35,191 nt of DNA from an uncultured bacterium (GCA_945949875.1 CAMFGH010000020.1:1-35191); one strand, 5' to 3'. Counted from the first letter of the stretch, positions 1-7,583 are shown. Translations and numbers: made by a program. Notes: generated by a model not told the origin, from the letters alone.

Positions 1-72
1 AGAGCATCTTAGGTGAACTCTAACCTTTTATTTCCGTAGGTAAATTTACACTATCGAAAAATGAATCACGGA

Positions 73-101
73 TTGACTTTTTCTAGCCGTGACTATAGAA
101 T
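73..101 (+). promoter_or_regulatory. Candidate sigma-A promoter of the metal transporter-sdaAB-sdaAA operon
   Basis: TTGACT (73-78) and TAGAAT (96-101) are separated by exactly 17 bp, so transcription would begin near 108. A 6-bp inverted repeat, TCACGG (66-71) and CCGTGA (87-92), brackets the -35 box and could be an operator. No regulator is identified from the sequence. Confidence 0.5.
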
Positions 102-106
102 GAGTT

Positions 107-150
107 ACAGCAAAGGTGCTAAAAACATCTTTGCTGTTTTTCATTTTAGC
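107..150 (+). promoter_or_regulatory. Two mutually exclusive hairpins in the leader upstream of the metal transporter
   Basis: ACAGCAAAG (107-115) pairs perfectly with CTTTGCTGT (129-137) and is followed by TTTTC, giving a terminator-like hairpin. A competing helix, GCTAAAA (118-124) with TTTTAGC (144-150), would trap the 3' arm of the first hairpin in its loop. The ribosome binding site (GAAGAGGGG) follows directly. It could be the terminator of a gene left of the window, or a conditional leader structure. No known riboswitch consensus (yybP-ykoY, NiCo) was recognised. Confidence 0.4.
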
Positions 151-167
151 AAAGAAGAGGGGCATAG

Positions 168-1067
168 ATGTTTTTAGACGCATTAATAGATGCTATTCTG
201 GATAGCATAAAATTATTACCTTTTTTATTTCTCACCTATCTCCTGATGGAGATTATTGAGAATCGTACCAGTGATCATACGAAGCAGATTTTGAGACAGT
301 CCGGAAAAATGGGACCTATTTTCGGTGGACTTTTGGGTGCTTTTCCGCAGTGCGGTTTTTCTGCTGCTGCAGCAAATCTGTATGCGGGGAGAGTAGTGAC
401 AATGGGAACCCTGCTGGCAGTATTTTTATCCACATCCGATGAAATGCTTCCGGTTTTTCTTTCCGAGTCTGTTGCAGTGAGCACGATTTTAAAGATTCTG
501 GGATTAAAAGTTCTGATTGGTATAGCAGCCGGCTTTCTGATTGACTTAACGGTAAACCGAAGAGAGTTCTGGCTTACCATGAAAAGAAAAGGAGATCCCA
601 GAAAAAATAATCCATTTGAGATTAAAAAATTGTGTGAACAGGAGCAGTGTCATTGTTCCAGCGGTATCTGGGTGTCCACGATTACCCATACGGTGCAGGT
701 TTTCTTCTTTATTCTTTTAATCTCCCTGATCCTGAATCTGGGAATCACTGCAATCGGAGAAGAAGAACTGAAACAGTTTATTTTAAACAAACCGGTTATC
801 GGTGAAATTTTAGCGGGACTGATCGGACTGATTCCCAATTGTGCGGCTTCTGTGGTATTAGCACAGTTATATCTGGAAGGTGCCATGAATTTCGGGGCGC
901 TGATGTCCGGACTTCTGGTAGGCGCCGGTGTTGGTATTCTCGTTCTTTTACGTGTGAATAAGAGTGTAAAACAGAATGCCCGGATCATTCTGCTGTTATA
1001 TGGAATCGGCGTAATCTGTGGCATTTTGATAGAGCTGCTTAAGATTGGTGAGCTTTTGGGAATATAA
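168..1067 (+). CDS. Putative manganese/heavy-metal exporter, 10-TM ArsP_2-type membrane protein
   Basis: This 299-aa protein is very hydrophobic, with about ten membrane segments. It has a visible two-fold internal repeat: residues 52-84 and 215-247 share a G-L-(L/I)-G..P-x-C..(A)..LY pattern, with P60-Q61-C62 matching P223-N224-C225. A cytoplasmic-type loop between the halves carries a Cys/His cluster (C156, C161, H162, C163) that could bind metal. This architecture fits the ArsP_2 family (putative 10-TM heavy-metal exporter, often annotated as a putative manganese transporter). The ATG at 168 is preceded by GAAGAGGGG. The serine dehydratase genes begin 27 bp downstream, so co-transcription is likely. 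Family assignment is firm; the transported ion is not known from sequence. Confidence 0.75.
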   Translation: MFLDALIDAILDSIKLLPFLFLTYLLMEIIENRTSDHTKQILRQSGKMGPIFGGLLGAFPQCGFSAAAANLYAGRVVTMGTLLAVFLSTSDEMLPVFLSESVAVSTILKILGLKVLIGIAAGFLIDLTVNRREFWLTMKRKGDPRKNNPFEIKKLCEQEQCHCSSGIWVSTITHTVQVFFFILLISLILNLGITAIGEEELKQFILNKPVIGEILAGLIGLIPNCAASVVLAQLYLEGAMNFGALMSGLLVGAGVGILVLLRVNKSVKQNARIILLLYGIGVICGILIELLKIGELLGI

Positions 1068-1094
1068 AAAGGTAAGTATAGAAAGGCGCGGCTT

Positions 1095-1760
1095 ATGAAT
1101 ATATTTGATATCGTTGGACCTGTTATGGTAGGCCCGTCCAGTTCCCACACAGCAGGAGCAGTAAAGATCGGATATGTATCCCGTAAATTATTGGGAGAAA
1201 ATATCCGGGAAGTTCATATATTGCTATATGGAAGCTTTCTGGCTACCGGTCGTGGACATGGAACCGACAGAGCTATCGTGGCAGGGCTGTTGGGAATGCT
1301 GCCCGATGATGACAGAGTTCCTTATAGCATGGAAGAAGCAGAAAAACAGAATATGAAGGTGACTTTTGGAGAAGCTGTACTTAAGGAGGCCCATCCCAAT
1401 ACAGCAGTGCTGCAGATGAAAGGAGAGTCCGGAAGAGAGCTGGAAGTGGTAGCAGCATCTCTGGGAGGCGGTCGTATTAAAATATGTATGATCGATGGGC
1501 TGGATGCGAATTTTACAGCAGAACATCCCACATTGATTGTCCATAATCAGGATCAGCCGGGACATGTGGCAGAGGTGACATCCATGCTCAGCCATAAAGC
1601 GATCAATATCGCTACCATGCAGTTATACCGGGATGGACGTGGCGGAAATGCAGTTATGATTCTGGAGTGCGATAAAGAAATACCGGAAGAGGCAATCAAA
1701 TGGCTGAAGCATCTGGAAGGTGTCAATAAGGTAACATATTATAGTATGGAAGAGGCGTAG
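1095..1760 (+). CDS. sdaAB: L-serine dehydratase, iron-sulfur-dependent, beta subunit
   Basis: This is the beta subunit of the oxygen-sensitive [4Fe-4S] L-serine deaminase, which converts L-serine to pyruvate and ammonia in the cytoplasm. The N-terminal signature GPSSSHTAGA is at residues 13-22. A G-R-G-H-G-T-D stretch (53-59) follows, as in the family. Residues about 147-218 form a C-terminal ACT domain (starting LIVHNQDQPGHVAEV), which in this family senses amino acids. At 221 aa it has the usual length of split Gram-positive SdaAB. The ribosome binding site is AAAGG before the ATG. The stop lies 2 bp from the start of sdaAA, so the two subunits are translationally linked. Confidence 0.95.
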   Translation: MNIFDIVGPVMVGPSSSHTAGAVKIGYVSRKLLGENIREVHILLYGSFLATGRGHGTDRAIVAGLLGMLPDDDRVPYSMEEAEKQNMKVTFGEAVLKEAHPNTAVLQMKGESGRELEVVAASLGGGRIKICMIDGLDANFTAEHPTLIVHNQDQPGHVAEVTSMLSHKAINIATMQLYRDGRGGNAVMILECDKEIPEEAIKWLKHLEGVNKVTYYSMEEA

Positions 1761-1762
1761 GT

Positions 1763-2638
1763 ATGGCATATAAGTCACTGGAAGATATTTGTAATATTGC
1801 AAAACAGGAAAATATCCCTTTCTGGGAAGTGATTCGGGGAGACGATTGTAGAGAGCGACAGGTCAGTCCGGAAGAATCTTTTGCCATGATGGAGCAGATG
1901 TATCTGGCAATGGAAAAAGCAGATCAGAAGTACCGGGGAGATCAGAAATCTCACAGCGGCATGGCTGGCGGAGACGGAAAACTTCTGGAAGAATATGTAA
2001 AACAGGGAAAAAATTTATCGGGTCCTTTTATTGGACAGGTTATGCAGCGGGCAGTAAAAATGGCAGAATCCAATGCCTGTATGCGGCGTATTGTGGCAGC
2101 GCCAACAGCCGGGTCCTGCGGTGTGTTACCGGCAGTGCTTCTGAGCTATGAAAGCCAGTATGACTGCCCAAGACAAAAGATTATCGAAGCCCTTTTTGTG
2201 GCTGCGGGAATCGGACAGATCATTGCAGAACGAGCATCCATTGCAGGGGCATCCGGTGGATGTCAGGCGGAGATCGGATCTGCCAGTGCCATGGCAGCAG
2301 GAGCCCTTACGTATCTGCTTGGTGGAAAAGAGCCGGAAATCTGCTCTGCAGTAGCCATTTCTTTAAAAGGGCTGCTGGGACTTACCTGTGATCCCATTGG
2401 CGGTCTGGTGGAAGTGCCATGTGTAAAACGAAATGTAATCGGTGCAGTCAATGCAGTTACAACAGCGGATATGGTTACAGCAGGCATCCAGTCTGTGATC
2501 CCGGCAGATGAAGTGATCGATGCCATGGGAGAAATCGGAAGAGAGATGCCGAAAAGGTATCGTGAAACAAGCGAAGGTGGACTGGCAGTTACACCCACTG
2601 CATTAAAGATCGCATCAGAACTGAGCGAGAAAGAATGA
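1763..2638 (+). CDS. sdaAA: L-serine dehydratase, iron-sulfur-dependent, alpha subunit
   Basis: This is the catalytic alpha subunit (291 aa) of the two-subunit L-serine dehydratase. Conserved features visible in the translation are KSHSGM near residue 62, AAPTAGSCG (112-120), and three cysteines expected to hold the iron-sulfur cluster: C167 (GASGGCQAEIG), C209 (GLTCDP) and C220 (EVPCVKRN). These match known ligand positions of the family. It begins 2 bp after sdaAB, as expected for an obligate heterodimer. Serine breakdown to pyruvate supports fermentative growth. A very strong hairpin follows within 20 bp of the stop. Nothing is truncated. Confidence 0.96.
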   Translation: MAYKSLEDICNIAKQENIPFWEVIRGDDCRERQVSPEESFAMMEQMYLAMEKADQKYRGDQKSHSGMAGGDGKLLEEYVKQGKNLSGPFIGQVMQRAVKMAESNACMRRIVAAPTAGSCGVLPAVLLSYESQYDCPRQKIIEALFVAAGIGQIIAERASIAGASGGCQAEIGSASAMAAGALTYLLGGKEPEICSAVAISLKGLLGLTCDPIGGLVEVPCVKRNVIGAVNAVTTADMVTAGIQSVIPADEVIDAMGEIGREMPKRYRETSEGGLAVTPTALKIASELSEKE

Positions 2639-2650
2639 TATAAATCTTTA

Positions 2651-2690
2651 CAAACAAAGAAAGCTACCTTGCGGTAGCTTTCTTTGTTTG
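2651..2690. terminator. 18-bp perfect hairpin after sdaAA (terminator-like)
   Basis: Positions 2651-2668 and 2673-2690 are perfect reverse complements (18 bp) with a 4-nt loop. It closes the transporter-sdaAB-sdaAA operon. There is no long uninterrupted T-run after it; the 3' arm itself ends in TTTCTTTGTTTG. Confidence 0.7.
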
Positions 2691-2752
2691 TGATAACCGT
2701 ATATTTGAGGAGTAAGTTATCACTTTTGGTAGCTTTTAGAGGAGTGCTACCA
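2690..2752 (+). ncRNA. Two further hairpins with GAGGAGT loops; possible small RNA or extended 3' end
   Basis: GTGATAAC (2690-2697) pairs with GTTATCAC (2716-2723). TGGTAGC (2727-2733) pairs with GCTACCA (2746-2752). Both loops contain the identical heptamer GAGGAGT (2707-2713 and 2739-2745). The GGTAGC arm also repeats the arm of the preceding 18-bp hairpin, so alternative pairings are possible. No ORF or known RNA family was recognised. The remainder, 2753-2847, is AT-rich and shows nothing else. Confidence 0.3.
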
Positions 2753-2847
2753 TATGCATTATAGAGGGAAATAGTTTTGTTACTCTATTACTATTCTGAT
2801 TATATTTTATATGATTTTATGAAATAAGTAAAATTCATTATATTCAC

Positions 2848-2876
2848 TTGTTAATTGAAACATGTTCATGTATTAT
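2848..2876 (+). promoter_or_regulatory. Candidate promoter of the lysR gene with palindrome in the spacer
   Basis: TTGTTA (2848-2853), a 17-bp spacer and TATTAT (2871-2876) put the transcription start near 2883. The spacer holds the inverted repeat ACATG-TT-CATGT (2860-2871), a plausible autoregulatory site for the LysR product. Confidence 0.45.
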
Positions 2877-2932
2877 GGGTATGATAAGTCAAATCCCAAA
2901 AGGGAAGAATGTCCAAGGGGGGAAAGGGAAAT

Positions 2933-3817
2933 ATGACGTTATTATCATGTAAAATTATATATATGGTAGCAGAGCAGGCCAGCTTTTTAAAAGCGGCAGC
3001 TCTTCTGAATTTAACACCTTCCGCAGTCAGCCATGCGGTAAAAACCGCGGAAAAAGAAGTGGGATTTCAAATATTTAATCGAAATAAAAACGGAGTCAGT
3101 CTGACCAGTTATGGGGAGCAGCTTTTTCCGTATATCGTATCGCTGCTGAACAGTGAAGAGAGTCTGAATCAGTTCATTGATAAATTAAATGGTCTGGATC
3201 AGGGAACCGTAAGAATCGGTGCATTTAACAGTGTATGTATTGAGTGGCTACCGGAACTGCTTAGTGAATTCAGAAAAAGATATCCGGCCATCGCGGTGGA
3301 AGTCTTTGAAGGAACCTACGATGATGTGATTGGCTGGCTTAATACAGGAGTAATAGAGCTGGGCTTTTTGTCTGCGTCCTGTAATACCACCTATTCCATT
3401 ACTCCATTATATGAAGACCGCCTGGTTTGTATTGCGCCGGAAGGTTTTCAGACAAAAAAGAAGGGGTATATTACATTGGAAGAAATGCAGCAGCATCCTT
3501 TTGTGATTCAGAGAGAGTCCTGTGATGCAGATATTCAGAAATTTTTAAGCGATAAAAAACTGGATATCCACCGAAGCTGTCATGTCATAGATGATCAGGC
3601 TATTGCCGCCATGGTGGCCAGTGGATTTGGTATCAGTATTATGCCGGAGCTTACCAGCAGAAGCCTGGGAGGCTCCCTGGAAGTTTTGGAAATTGAAGAG
3701 GCCAGCATGCGCCTTATCGGCCTGGCAATGCCGGAAAAACCCGGATTGTCTCCGGCAGCAGATCAGCTTCGGAAGCTTATTTTAGAAAAATACCAGTTCG
3801 TGGGAGCAGAGAAATAA
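2933..3817 (+). CDS. LysR-family transcriptional regulator
   Basis: A 294-aa DNA-binding regulator. Residues 1-60 form the winged helix-turn-helix, with the LysR hallmark of A-S-F-L-K-A-A followed by LTPSAVSHAVKTAEKEVG. Residues about 85-290 are the periplasmic-binding-like effector domain (VRIGAFNSV..., ASGFGISIMPEL). The ATG at 2933 is preferred: AAGGGGGGAAAGGG lies just upstream, and the protein then begins where LysR proteins normally do. An ATG at 2909 in the same frame would add eight residues but has poor ribosome binding site spacing. The stop overlaps the start of the acetyltransferase gene (TAATG), so that gene is translationally coupled. Target genes and effector are unknown. Confidence 0.9.
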   Translation: MTLLSCKIIYMVAEQASFLKAAALLNLTPSAVSHAVKTAEKEVGFQIFNRNKNGVSLTSYGEQLFPYIVSLLNSEESLNQFIDKLNGLDQGTVRIGAFNSVCIEWLPELLSEFRKRYPAIAVEVFEGTYDDVIGWLNTGVIELGFLSASCNTTYSITPLYEDRLVCIAPEGFQTKKKGYITLEEMQQHPFVIQRESCDADIQKFLSDKKLDIHRSCHVIDDQAIAAMVASGFGISIMPELTSRSLGGSLEVLEIEEASMRLIGLAMPEKPGLSPAADQLRKLILEKYQFVGAEK

Positions 3818-4392
3818 TGTGTAGAACAGAGGATGTAAGAAAATACATAGAGCCGGATAAGATCAGAAAAGCAGAAAAAGAAGACATAGAGCCGGACAAG
3901 ATCAGAAAAGCAGAAAAAGAAGATATTCCGGCCCTTATGAAAATCTATAACGAAGCCATTCTTCATACCGTAGCAACTTTTGACATGGAAGTAAAGGATT
4001 TAGAGGATCGGAAGAAATGGTTTAACGAGCATACAGAAAAATATGTGATTTTTGTATGGGAAGAGGATGGCATGATAAAAGGATATTCTTCGCTATCAAG
4101 ATACCGTGACAGAAAGGCCTTTGATGGAACCGTGGAGATTTCGGTTTATATCGGAGAAGCCTGGCGTGGAAAGGGAATCGGAAAAGCGTTGATGCAGAGG
4201 GCCCTTGGATTTGCAGAGGAGCATCCGGAGATCTGCGAAGTGGTATCTTTGATTACCGGCGAAAATGCCGGAAGTATTCATTTACATGAAGAACTGGGAT
4301 TTGTATATTGTGGACAGTTCCGAAATGTGGGACAGAAATTCGGGAAAATGCTGGATCTGAATTTTTATCAATATGCACCGAAGGGGATCTGA
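3817..4392 (+). CDS. GNAT-family N-acetyltransferase (phosphinothricin acetyltransferase-like)
   Basis: A 191-aa GNAT enzyme expected to transfer an acetyl group from acetyl-CoA to an amine. The fold begins at IRKAEKEDIPALMKIYNEAI, continues with the ATFD and W(F)xxH region typical of the Pat-like subgroup, and carries the CoA-binding R-G-K-G-I-G-K-A motif near residue 116. The N-terminus is odd: residues 11-23 and 24-36 are an exact duplicate of 13 residues (IEPDKIRKAEKED), encoded by a 39-bp tandem repeat. Homologues normally start just before the second copy. The start overlaps the LysR stop by one base, and the pseudouridine synthase follows after 13 bp. Substrate is unknown; family confidence is high. 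Confidence 0.87.
   Translation: MCRTEDVRKYIEPDKIRKAEKEDIEPDKIRKAEKEDIPALMKIYNEAILHTVATFDMEVKDLEDRKKWFNEHTEKYVIFVWEEDGMIKGYSSLSRYRDRKAFDGTVEISVYIGEAWRGKGIGKALMQRALGFAEEHPEICEVVSLITGENAGSIHLHEELGFVYCGQFRNVGQKFGKMLDLNFYQYAPKGI
3847..3924 (+). repeat. 39-bp in-frame tandem duplication in the acetyltransferase gene
   Basis: Copies at 3847-3885 and 3886-3924 differ at only two third-codon positions (GAT/GAC exchanges). They encode identical 13-residue blocks, so the repeat adds residues in front of the GNAT fold without breaking the frame. Confidence 0.95.
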
Positions 4393-4405
4393 TGAGGACT
4401 AGGAC

Positions 4406-5353
4406 ATGAACAGAGACTTGATATATGAAATCCCGGAATCTCTTTATGGGCATAAAATCTCCGAACTGCTTCATCAGAAGGGCTTTTCCAATCAAAACCT
4501 GACTGCGCTGAAGAAGATGGATCACAGTGTCATGATAAACGGAAGATGGGAATATCTGAATTATCGTTTAAGGCCGGGAGATCTTCTGGAGATTCACATT
4601 CAGGAAGAGGAAGTATCGGAAAAGATTCCACCGGTTAAGCTGCCTTTTCCAATTATCTATGAAGATGAAGATATTACGGTAGTGAATAAGCCGGCCGGTA
4701 TGCCGATCCATCCTTCTATGAAGAATTATGAGAATACCCTGGGCAATGCGGCAGCATATTATTATGCCAGCCAGGGAAAACCTTTTGTGTACCGCTGCGT
4801 GAACCGGCTGGATAAGGATACCACAGGGCTGACCATACTGGCGAAACATATGCTGAGCTGCAGTGTGCTGTATGATGCCATGTCTGCCCGAGAGATCCAC
4901 CGGGAGTATCTGGCGATTGTGGAAGGATGTGATATACCGGAGGAAGGGATCATAGATCTGCCCCTTGGCAGGAAACCGGACTCTGCCATAGAGCGTATGG
5001 TGGATCCGGAACATGGGGAAAAGGCAGTCACCCACTATAAAGTGATAGACCGGAAAGAGCCGGGACCGGAGATGGAAAAAGGGCTGGCGTTTATTTCCCT
5101 GAAGCTGGAAACCGGGAGAACCCATCAGATCAGAGTGCATATGAAAGCCATAGGGCATCCGCTGATCGGAGATTTTTTATACTATCCGGAAAATCATCTG
5201 ATGTCCAGACAGGCGCTTCACTCTTACAGACTTGATTTTATTCATCCGATAACAGGAAAGCCCCTGACTTTTACTGCACCCATACCGGAGGATATGAGAC
5301 AGTTCTTTCCCTGTTGTAAACTGAAAGTAGAAAATGACTTTAGGGCCAGTTGA
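4406..5353 (+). CDS. RluA-family RNA pseudouridine synthase
   Basis: A 315-aa enzyme that isomerises uridine to pseudouridine in RNA. An S4-like RNA-binding region occupies roughly residues 12-75, ending near RPGDLLEIHI. The catalytic domain follows, with the VVNKPAGMPIHP motif and the RLDKDTTGLTILAKH signature holding the catalytic aspartate (RLDxxTSG type). The C-terminal part shows ETGRTHQIRVHM and the IGHPLIGD element. Together these identify the RluA/RluC/RluD group; the exact target (23S rRNA or other) cannot be fixed from sequence. It is the third gene of the LysR-GNAT cluster. No terminator is evident before the ilvE promoter. Confidence 0.92.
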   Translation: MNRDLIYEIPESLYGHKISELLHQKGFSNQNLTALKKMDHSVMINGRWEYLNYRLRPGDLLEIHIQEEEVSEKIPPVKLPFPIIYEDEDITVVNKPAGMPIHPSMKNYENTLGNAAAYYYASQGKPFVYRCVNRLDKDTTGLTILAKHMLSCSVLYDAMSAREIHREYLAIVEGCDIPEEGIIDLPLGRKPDSAIERMVDPEHGEKAVTHYKVIDRKEPGPEMEKGLAFISLKLETGRTHQIRVHMKAIGHPLIGDFLYYPENHLMSRQALHSYRLDFIHPITGKPLTFTAPIPEDMRQFFPCCKLKVENDFRAS

Positions 5354-5386
5354 AAAAATTTCACTCGTCTCTGGACAAATGCACGA

Positions 5387-5395
5387 TGGTATACT
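5387..5395 (+). promoter_or_regulatory. Extended -10 promoter of ilvE
   Basis: TGG-TATACT (5387-5395) is an extended -10 element. The region 17 bp upstream has no good -35 box. The predicted start of transcription is near 5402, which would make the in-frame ATG at 5402 leaderless; this supports translation from 5450. Confidence 0.5.
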
Positions 5396-5449
5396 AAGAT
5401 AATGGATAATGATTATATTGCTATGAAAGCAATCGAGGAGGAATGCAAG

Positions 5450-6475
5450 ATGGAAAAGAAACAGTTAGACTGGGCAAATCTTGGATTTGGTTACATCACA
5501 ACAGATGCAAGATATGTATCTACTTACAAAGATGGTGCATGGGATGATGGAACAATCACAGATAACCCAAATGTTGTATTAAATGAATGTGCCGGTGTAT
5601 TTCAGTATGCACAGACCGTTTTTGAAGGCTTAAAAGCCTATACTACAGAAGATGGACATATTGTCTGCTTCCGTCCTGACTTAAATGCCAGCAGAATGGC
5701 TGATTCTGCCAGAAGACTGGAAATGCCGGCTTTCCCGGAAGATAAATTCGTAGAAGCTGTAGTAGAAACCGTAAAAGCAAATGCAGCATACGTACCACCA
5801 TTTGGTTCCGGTGCTACTTTATATATTCGTCCATACATGATGGGAACCAATCCGGTTATCGGTGTAAAACCGGCTGATGAATACATGTTCCGTATCTTTA
5901 CCACACCGGTTGGACCATACTTCAAGGGCGGTGCAAAGCCTCTTACTATTAAAGTAAGTGATTTTGACCGTGCAGCACCGAATGGTACAGGCCATATCAA
6001 AGCGGGTCTGAACTATGCTATGAGTTTACATGCTATTGTAACAGCACATGAAGAAGGTTATGCTGAAAACATGTATCTGGATGCAAGAACAAGAACAAAA
6101 GTGGAAGAAACAGGTGGAGCAAACTTTATCTTTATCACAAAAGATGGCACACTGGTTACTCCGAAATCCGGCAGTATCCTTCCATCTATCACGAGACGTT
6201 CTCTGATGTATGTTGCAGAGCATTATCTGAATATGAAAGTGGAAGAAAGAGAAGTACTGCTTTCCGAAGTAAAAGACTTTGCAGAAGCAGGTCTTTGCGG
6301 TACAGCAGCAGTCATCTCCCCGGTTGGAAAGATCGTGGATCATGGTACAGAAATCTGCCTGCCAAGCGGCATGGAAGAAATGGGACCTTATACAAAGAAA
6401 CTTTATGATACTTTAACCGGTATTCAGATGGGCAGAATCGAAGCTCCGGAAGGATGGATTAAAACAATCCTGTAA
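5450..6475 (+). CDS. ilvE: Branched-chain amino acid aminotransferase
   Basis: A 341-aa PLP enzyme of fold type IV that interconverts leucine, isoleucine and valine with their 2-oxo acids. The PLP lysine is K184 in HIKAGLNYA. Other family landmarks are QTVFEGLKAY (54-63), the arginine-containing RPYMMG, and VEETGGANFIF. Length and motifs fit the long BCAT group rather than D-alanine transaminase or aminodeoxychorismate lyase. The ATG at 5450 is chosen because AGGAGG lies 8 bases upstream. The earlier in-frame ATG at 5402 coincides with the predicted transcription start. The gene has its own promoter and terminator and is monocistronic. Confidence 0.95.
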   Translation: MEKKQLDWANLGFGYITTDARYVSTYKDGAWDDGTITDNPNVVLNECAGVFQYAQTVFEGLKAYTTEDGHIVCFRPDLNASRMADSARRLEMPAFPEDKFVEAVVETVKANAAYVPPFGSGATLYIRPYMMGTNPVIGVKPADEYMFRIFTTPVGPYFKGGAKPLTIKVSDFDRAAPNGTGHIKAGLNYAMSLHAIVTAHEEGYAENMYLDARTRTKVEETGGANFIFITKDGTLVTPKSGSILPSITRRSLMYVAEHYLNMKVEEREVLLSEVKDFAEAGLCGTAAVISPVGKIVDHGTEICLPSGMEEMGPYTKKLYDTLTGIQMGRIEAPEGWIKTIL

Positions 6476-6485
6476 AATCACAATA

Positions 6486-6538
6486 AAAGCCGGCATTTCA
6501 AACGCAGCTAACGTTTTGAAATGTCGGCTTATGTTTTT
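6486..6538. terminator. Bidirectional terminator between ilvE and the AraC gene
   Basis: A stem of about 16 bp (6487-6502 with 6515-6530, one G-U pair) is followed on the plus strand by ATGTTTTTC and on the minus strand by TTTTATTG. It lies between two convergent genes and can serve both. Confidence 0.85.
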
Positions 6539-6543
6539 CAATC

Positions 6544-7383
6544 TCACCCATTGTCTTTCAGTTCCTTAGGCATGCTCTGGAACATTTTCTTATATGCCCG
6601 GGAAAAGGTAGAATAATGCTGGAATCCGCAGGCATAACAGGCCTGCGCAATGGAAGAACCGTTTTGGATCAGTTCGCGGGCCAGAAATAATCTTTTGGTT
6701 GTAATATAGTTGCCGATCGTATATCCGGTTTCCTTTTTAAAAGAATGCATCAGATAATACTTGCTGAGATAAAAATGACTGGCCAGAGTGTCAACAGACA
6801 GATTGCTGTCCAGATTTTCATTTATATAATGCAGAATGTCCTGTATTTTCTGGTTTGAGGAATCGGTATCTAAAAAAGAAATATCGTTTTTTATGGACGA
6901 CCTGTTTAATTGAATCAGGAATTCCAGAAAAAGAATCTGATTATGCAGCTCCGAAGCAAAACCTGTATCTGAAAAGGAACGTTCCAGTTCTTTTGCCGCC
7001 TGATAAAGGCGGTTTTTTTGATCCGTAGTCATACGAAGTACATGGGTCTGTTCTTCTCTGGCTTTTTGGAAACAATAAGCTAAATCATAAGAATCATTTT
7101 TATAAGAGGAAATAAAATCAGAGGACATATAGATGATGATTCTTTCATATGGAAGGGCAGAATGCACAACAGGTCTGTGAATTTCGCCGGCATTTACAAG
7201 AACTACATCATATGGCTGCAGATGATAGGTATATCCTTCCACGCAATAAGAAACATCCCCGGAAATAAATAACATAATTTTCATAAAATCATGATAATGA
7301 AAATCATAGGTCTTTTCTTCCTGGTCTGTCAGATGAAACATTTTGAAATTGTCATGTAAATAACCGGTTTTTTCATATTCCAT
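6544..7383 (-). CDS. AraC-family transcriptional regulator with N-terminal cupin domain
   Basis: A 279-aa regulator. Residues about 20-110 form a cupin-like sensor (FHYHDFMKIMLFISGDVSY..., ...VVLVNAGEIHRPV). The last 100 residues hold the double helix-turn-helix of AraC proteins: LSVDTLASHFYLSKYYLMHSFKK, then GSSIAQACYACGFQHYSTFSRAYKK. The start is placed at 7383, where AAGAGG precedes the ATG. A longer reading from 7467 would run into the tRNA-Lys gene and its terminator and is rejected. It lies downstream of that tRNA on the same strand. A sugar or similar small molecule is the usual ligand in this family, but the effector here is unknown. Confidence 0.9.
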   Translation of the reverse strand: MEYEKTGYLHDNFKMFHLTDQEEKTYDFHYHDFMKIMLFISGDVSYCVEGYTYHLQPYDVVLVNAGEIHRPVVHSALPYERIIIYMSSDFISSYKNDSYDLAYCFQKAREEQTHVLRMTTDQKNRLYQAAKELERSFSDTGFASELHNQILFLEFLIQLNRSSIKNDISFLDTDSSNQKIQDILHYINENLDSNLSVDTLASHFYLSKYYLMHSFKKETGYTIGNYITTKRLFLARELIQNGSSIAQACYACGFQHYSTFSRAYKKMFQSMPKELKDNG

Positions 7384-7413
7384 ACGGGTTTTCCTCTTGG
7401 AAAATAAATGATA

Positions 7414-7455
7414 GAAAAAAACACCGCCCCACGACTTATGTCGCAAAACAGTGTT
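7414..7455 (-). terminator. Intrinsic terminator of tRNA-Lys
   Basis: On the minus strand a 16-bp stem (7440-7455 with 7420-7435, several G-U pairs) with a 4-nt loop is followed by a run of at least six T residues. It lies directly 3' of the tRNA. Confidence 0.85.
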
Positions 7456-7459
7456 CAAA

Positions 7460-7532
7460 TGCACCATCAGGGACTCGAACCCTGGACAAATAGATTAAGA
7501 GTCTACTGCTCTACCAACTGAGCTAATGGTGC
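7460..7532 (-). tRNA. tRNA-Lys, anticodon CTT
   Basis: The reverse strand folds into a standard 73-nt cloverleaf. The acceptor stem is GCACCAT/ATGGTGC with discriminator A. The D arm contains AGCTCAGTTGGTAGAGC, the anticodon loop CTCTTAA gives anticodon CTT, and the T arm contains GGTTCGAGTCC. CCA is not encoded. Confidence 0.97.
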
Positions 7533-7554
7533 AGATATTTACAACGCAAGAATG

Positions 7555-7583
7555 ATTATAGTATAATGTGTGGGAGTTTGCAA
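7555..7583 (-). promoter_or_regulatory. Promoter of tRNA-Lys
   Basis: Reading the minus strand, TTGCAA (7583-7578), a 17-bp spacer and TATAAT (7560-7555) lie about 22 bp upstream of the mature tRNA 5' end. Confidence 0.75.

Noticed and set aside
1-167. yybP-ykoY (manganese) or NiCo riboswitch before the metal exporter
   Set aside because: The conserved core sequences of these classes were not found, although other hairpins are present.
1095-2638. Serine dehydratase broken into two by a frameshift
   Set aside because: The two-gene arrangement with a 2-bp gap and complete domains is the normal split form in Gram-positive bacteria.
7384-7467. N-terminal extension of the AraC regulator to 7467
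   Set aside because: It would translate through the tRNA-Lys terminator and into the mature tRNA. The ATG at 7383 has a proper ribosome binding site.
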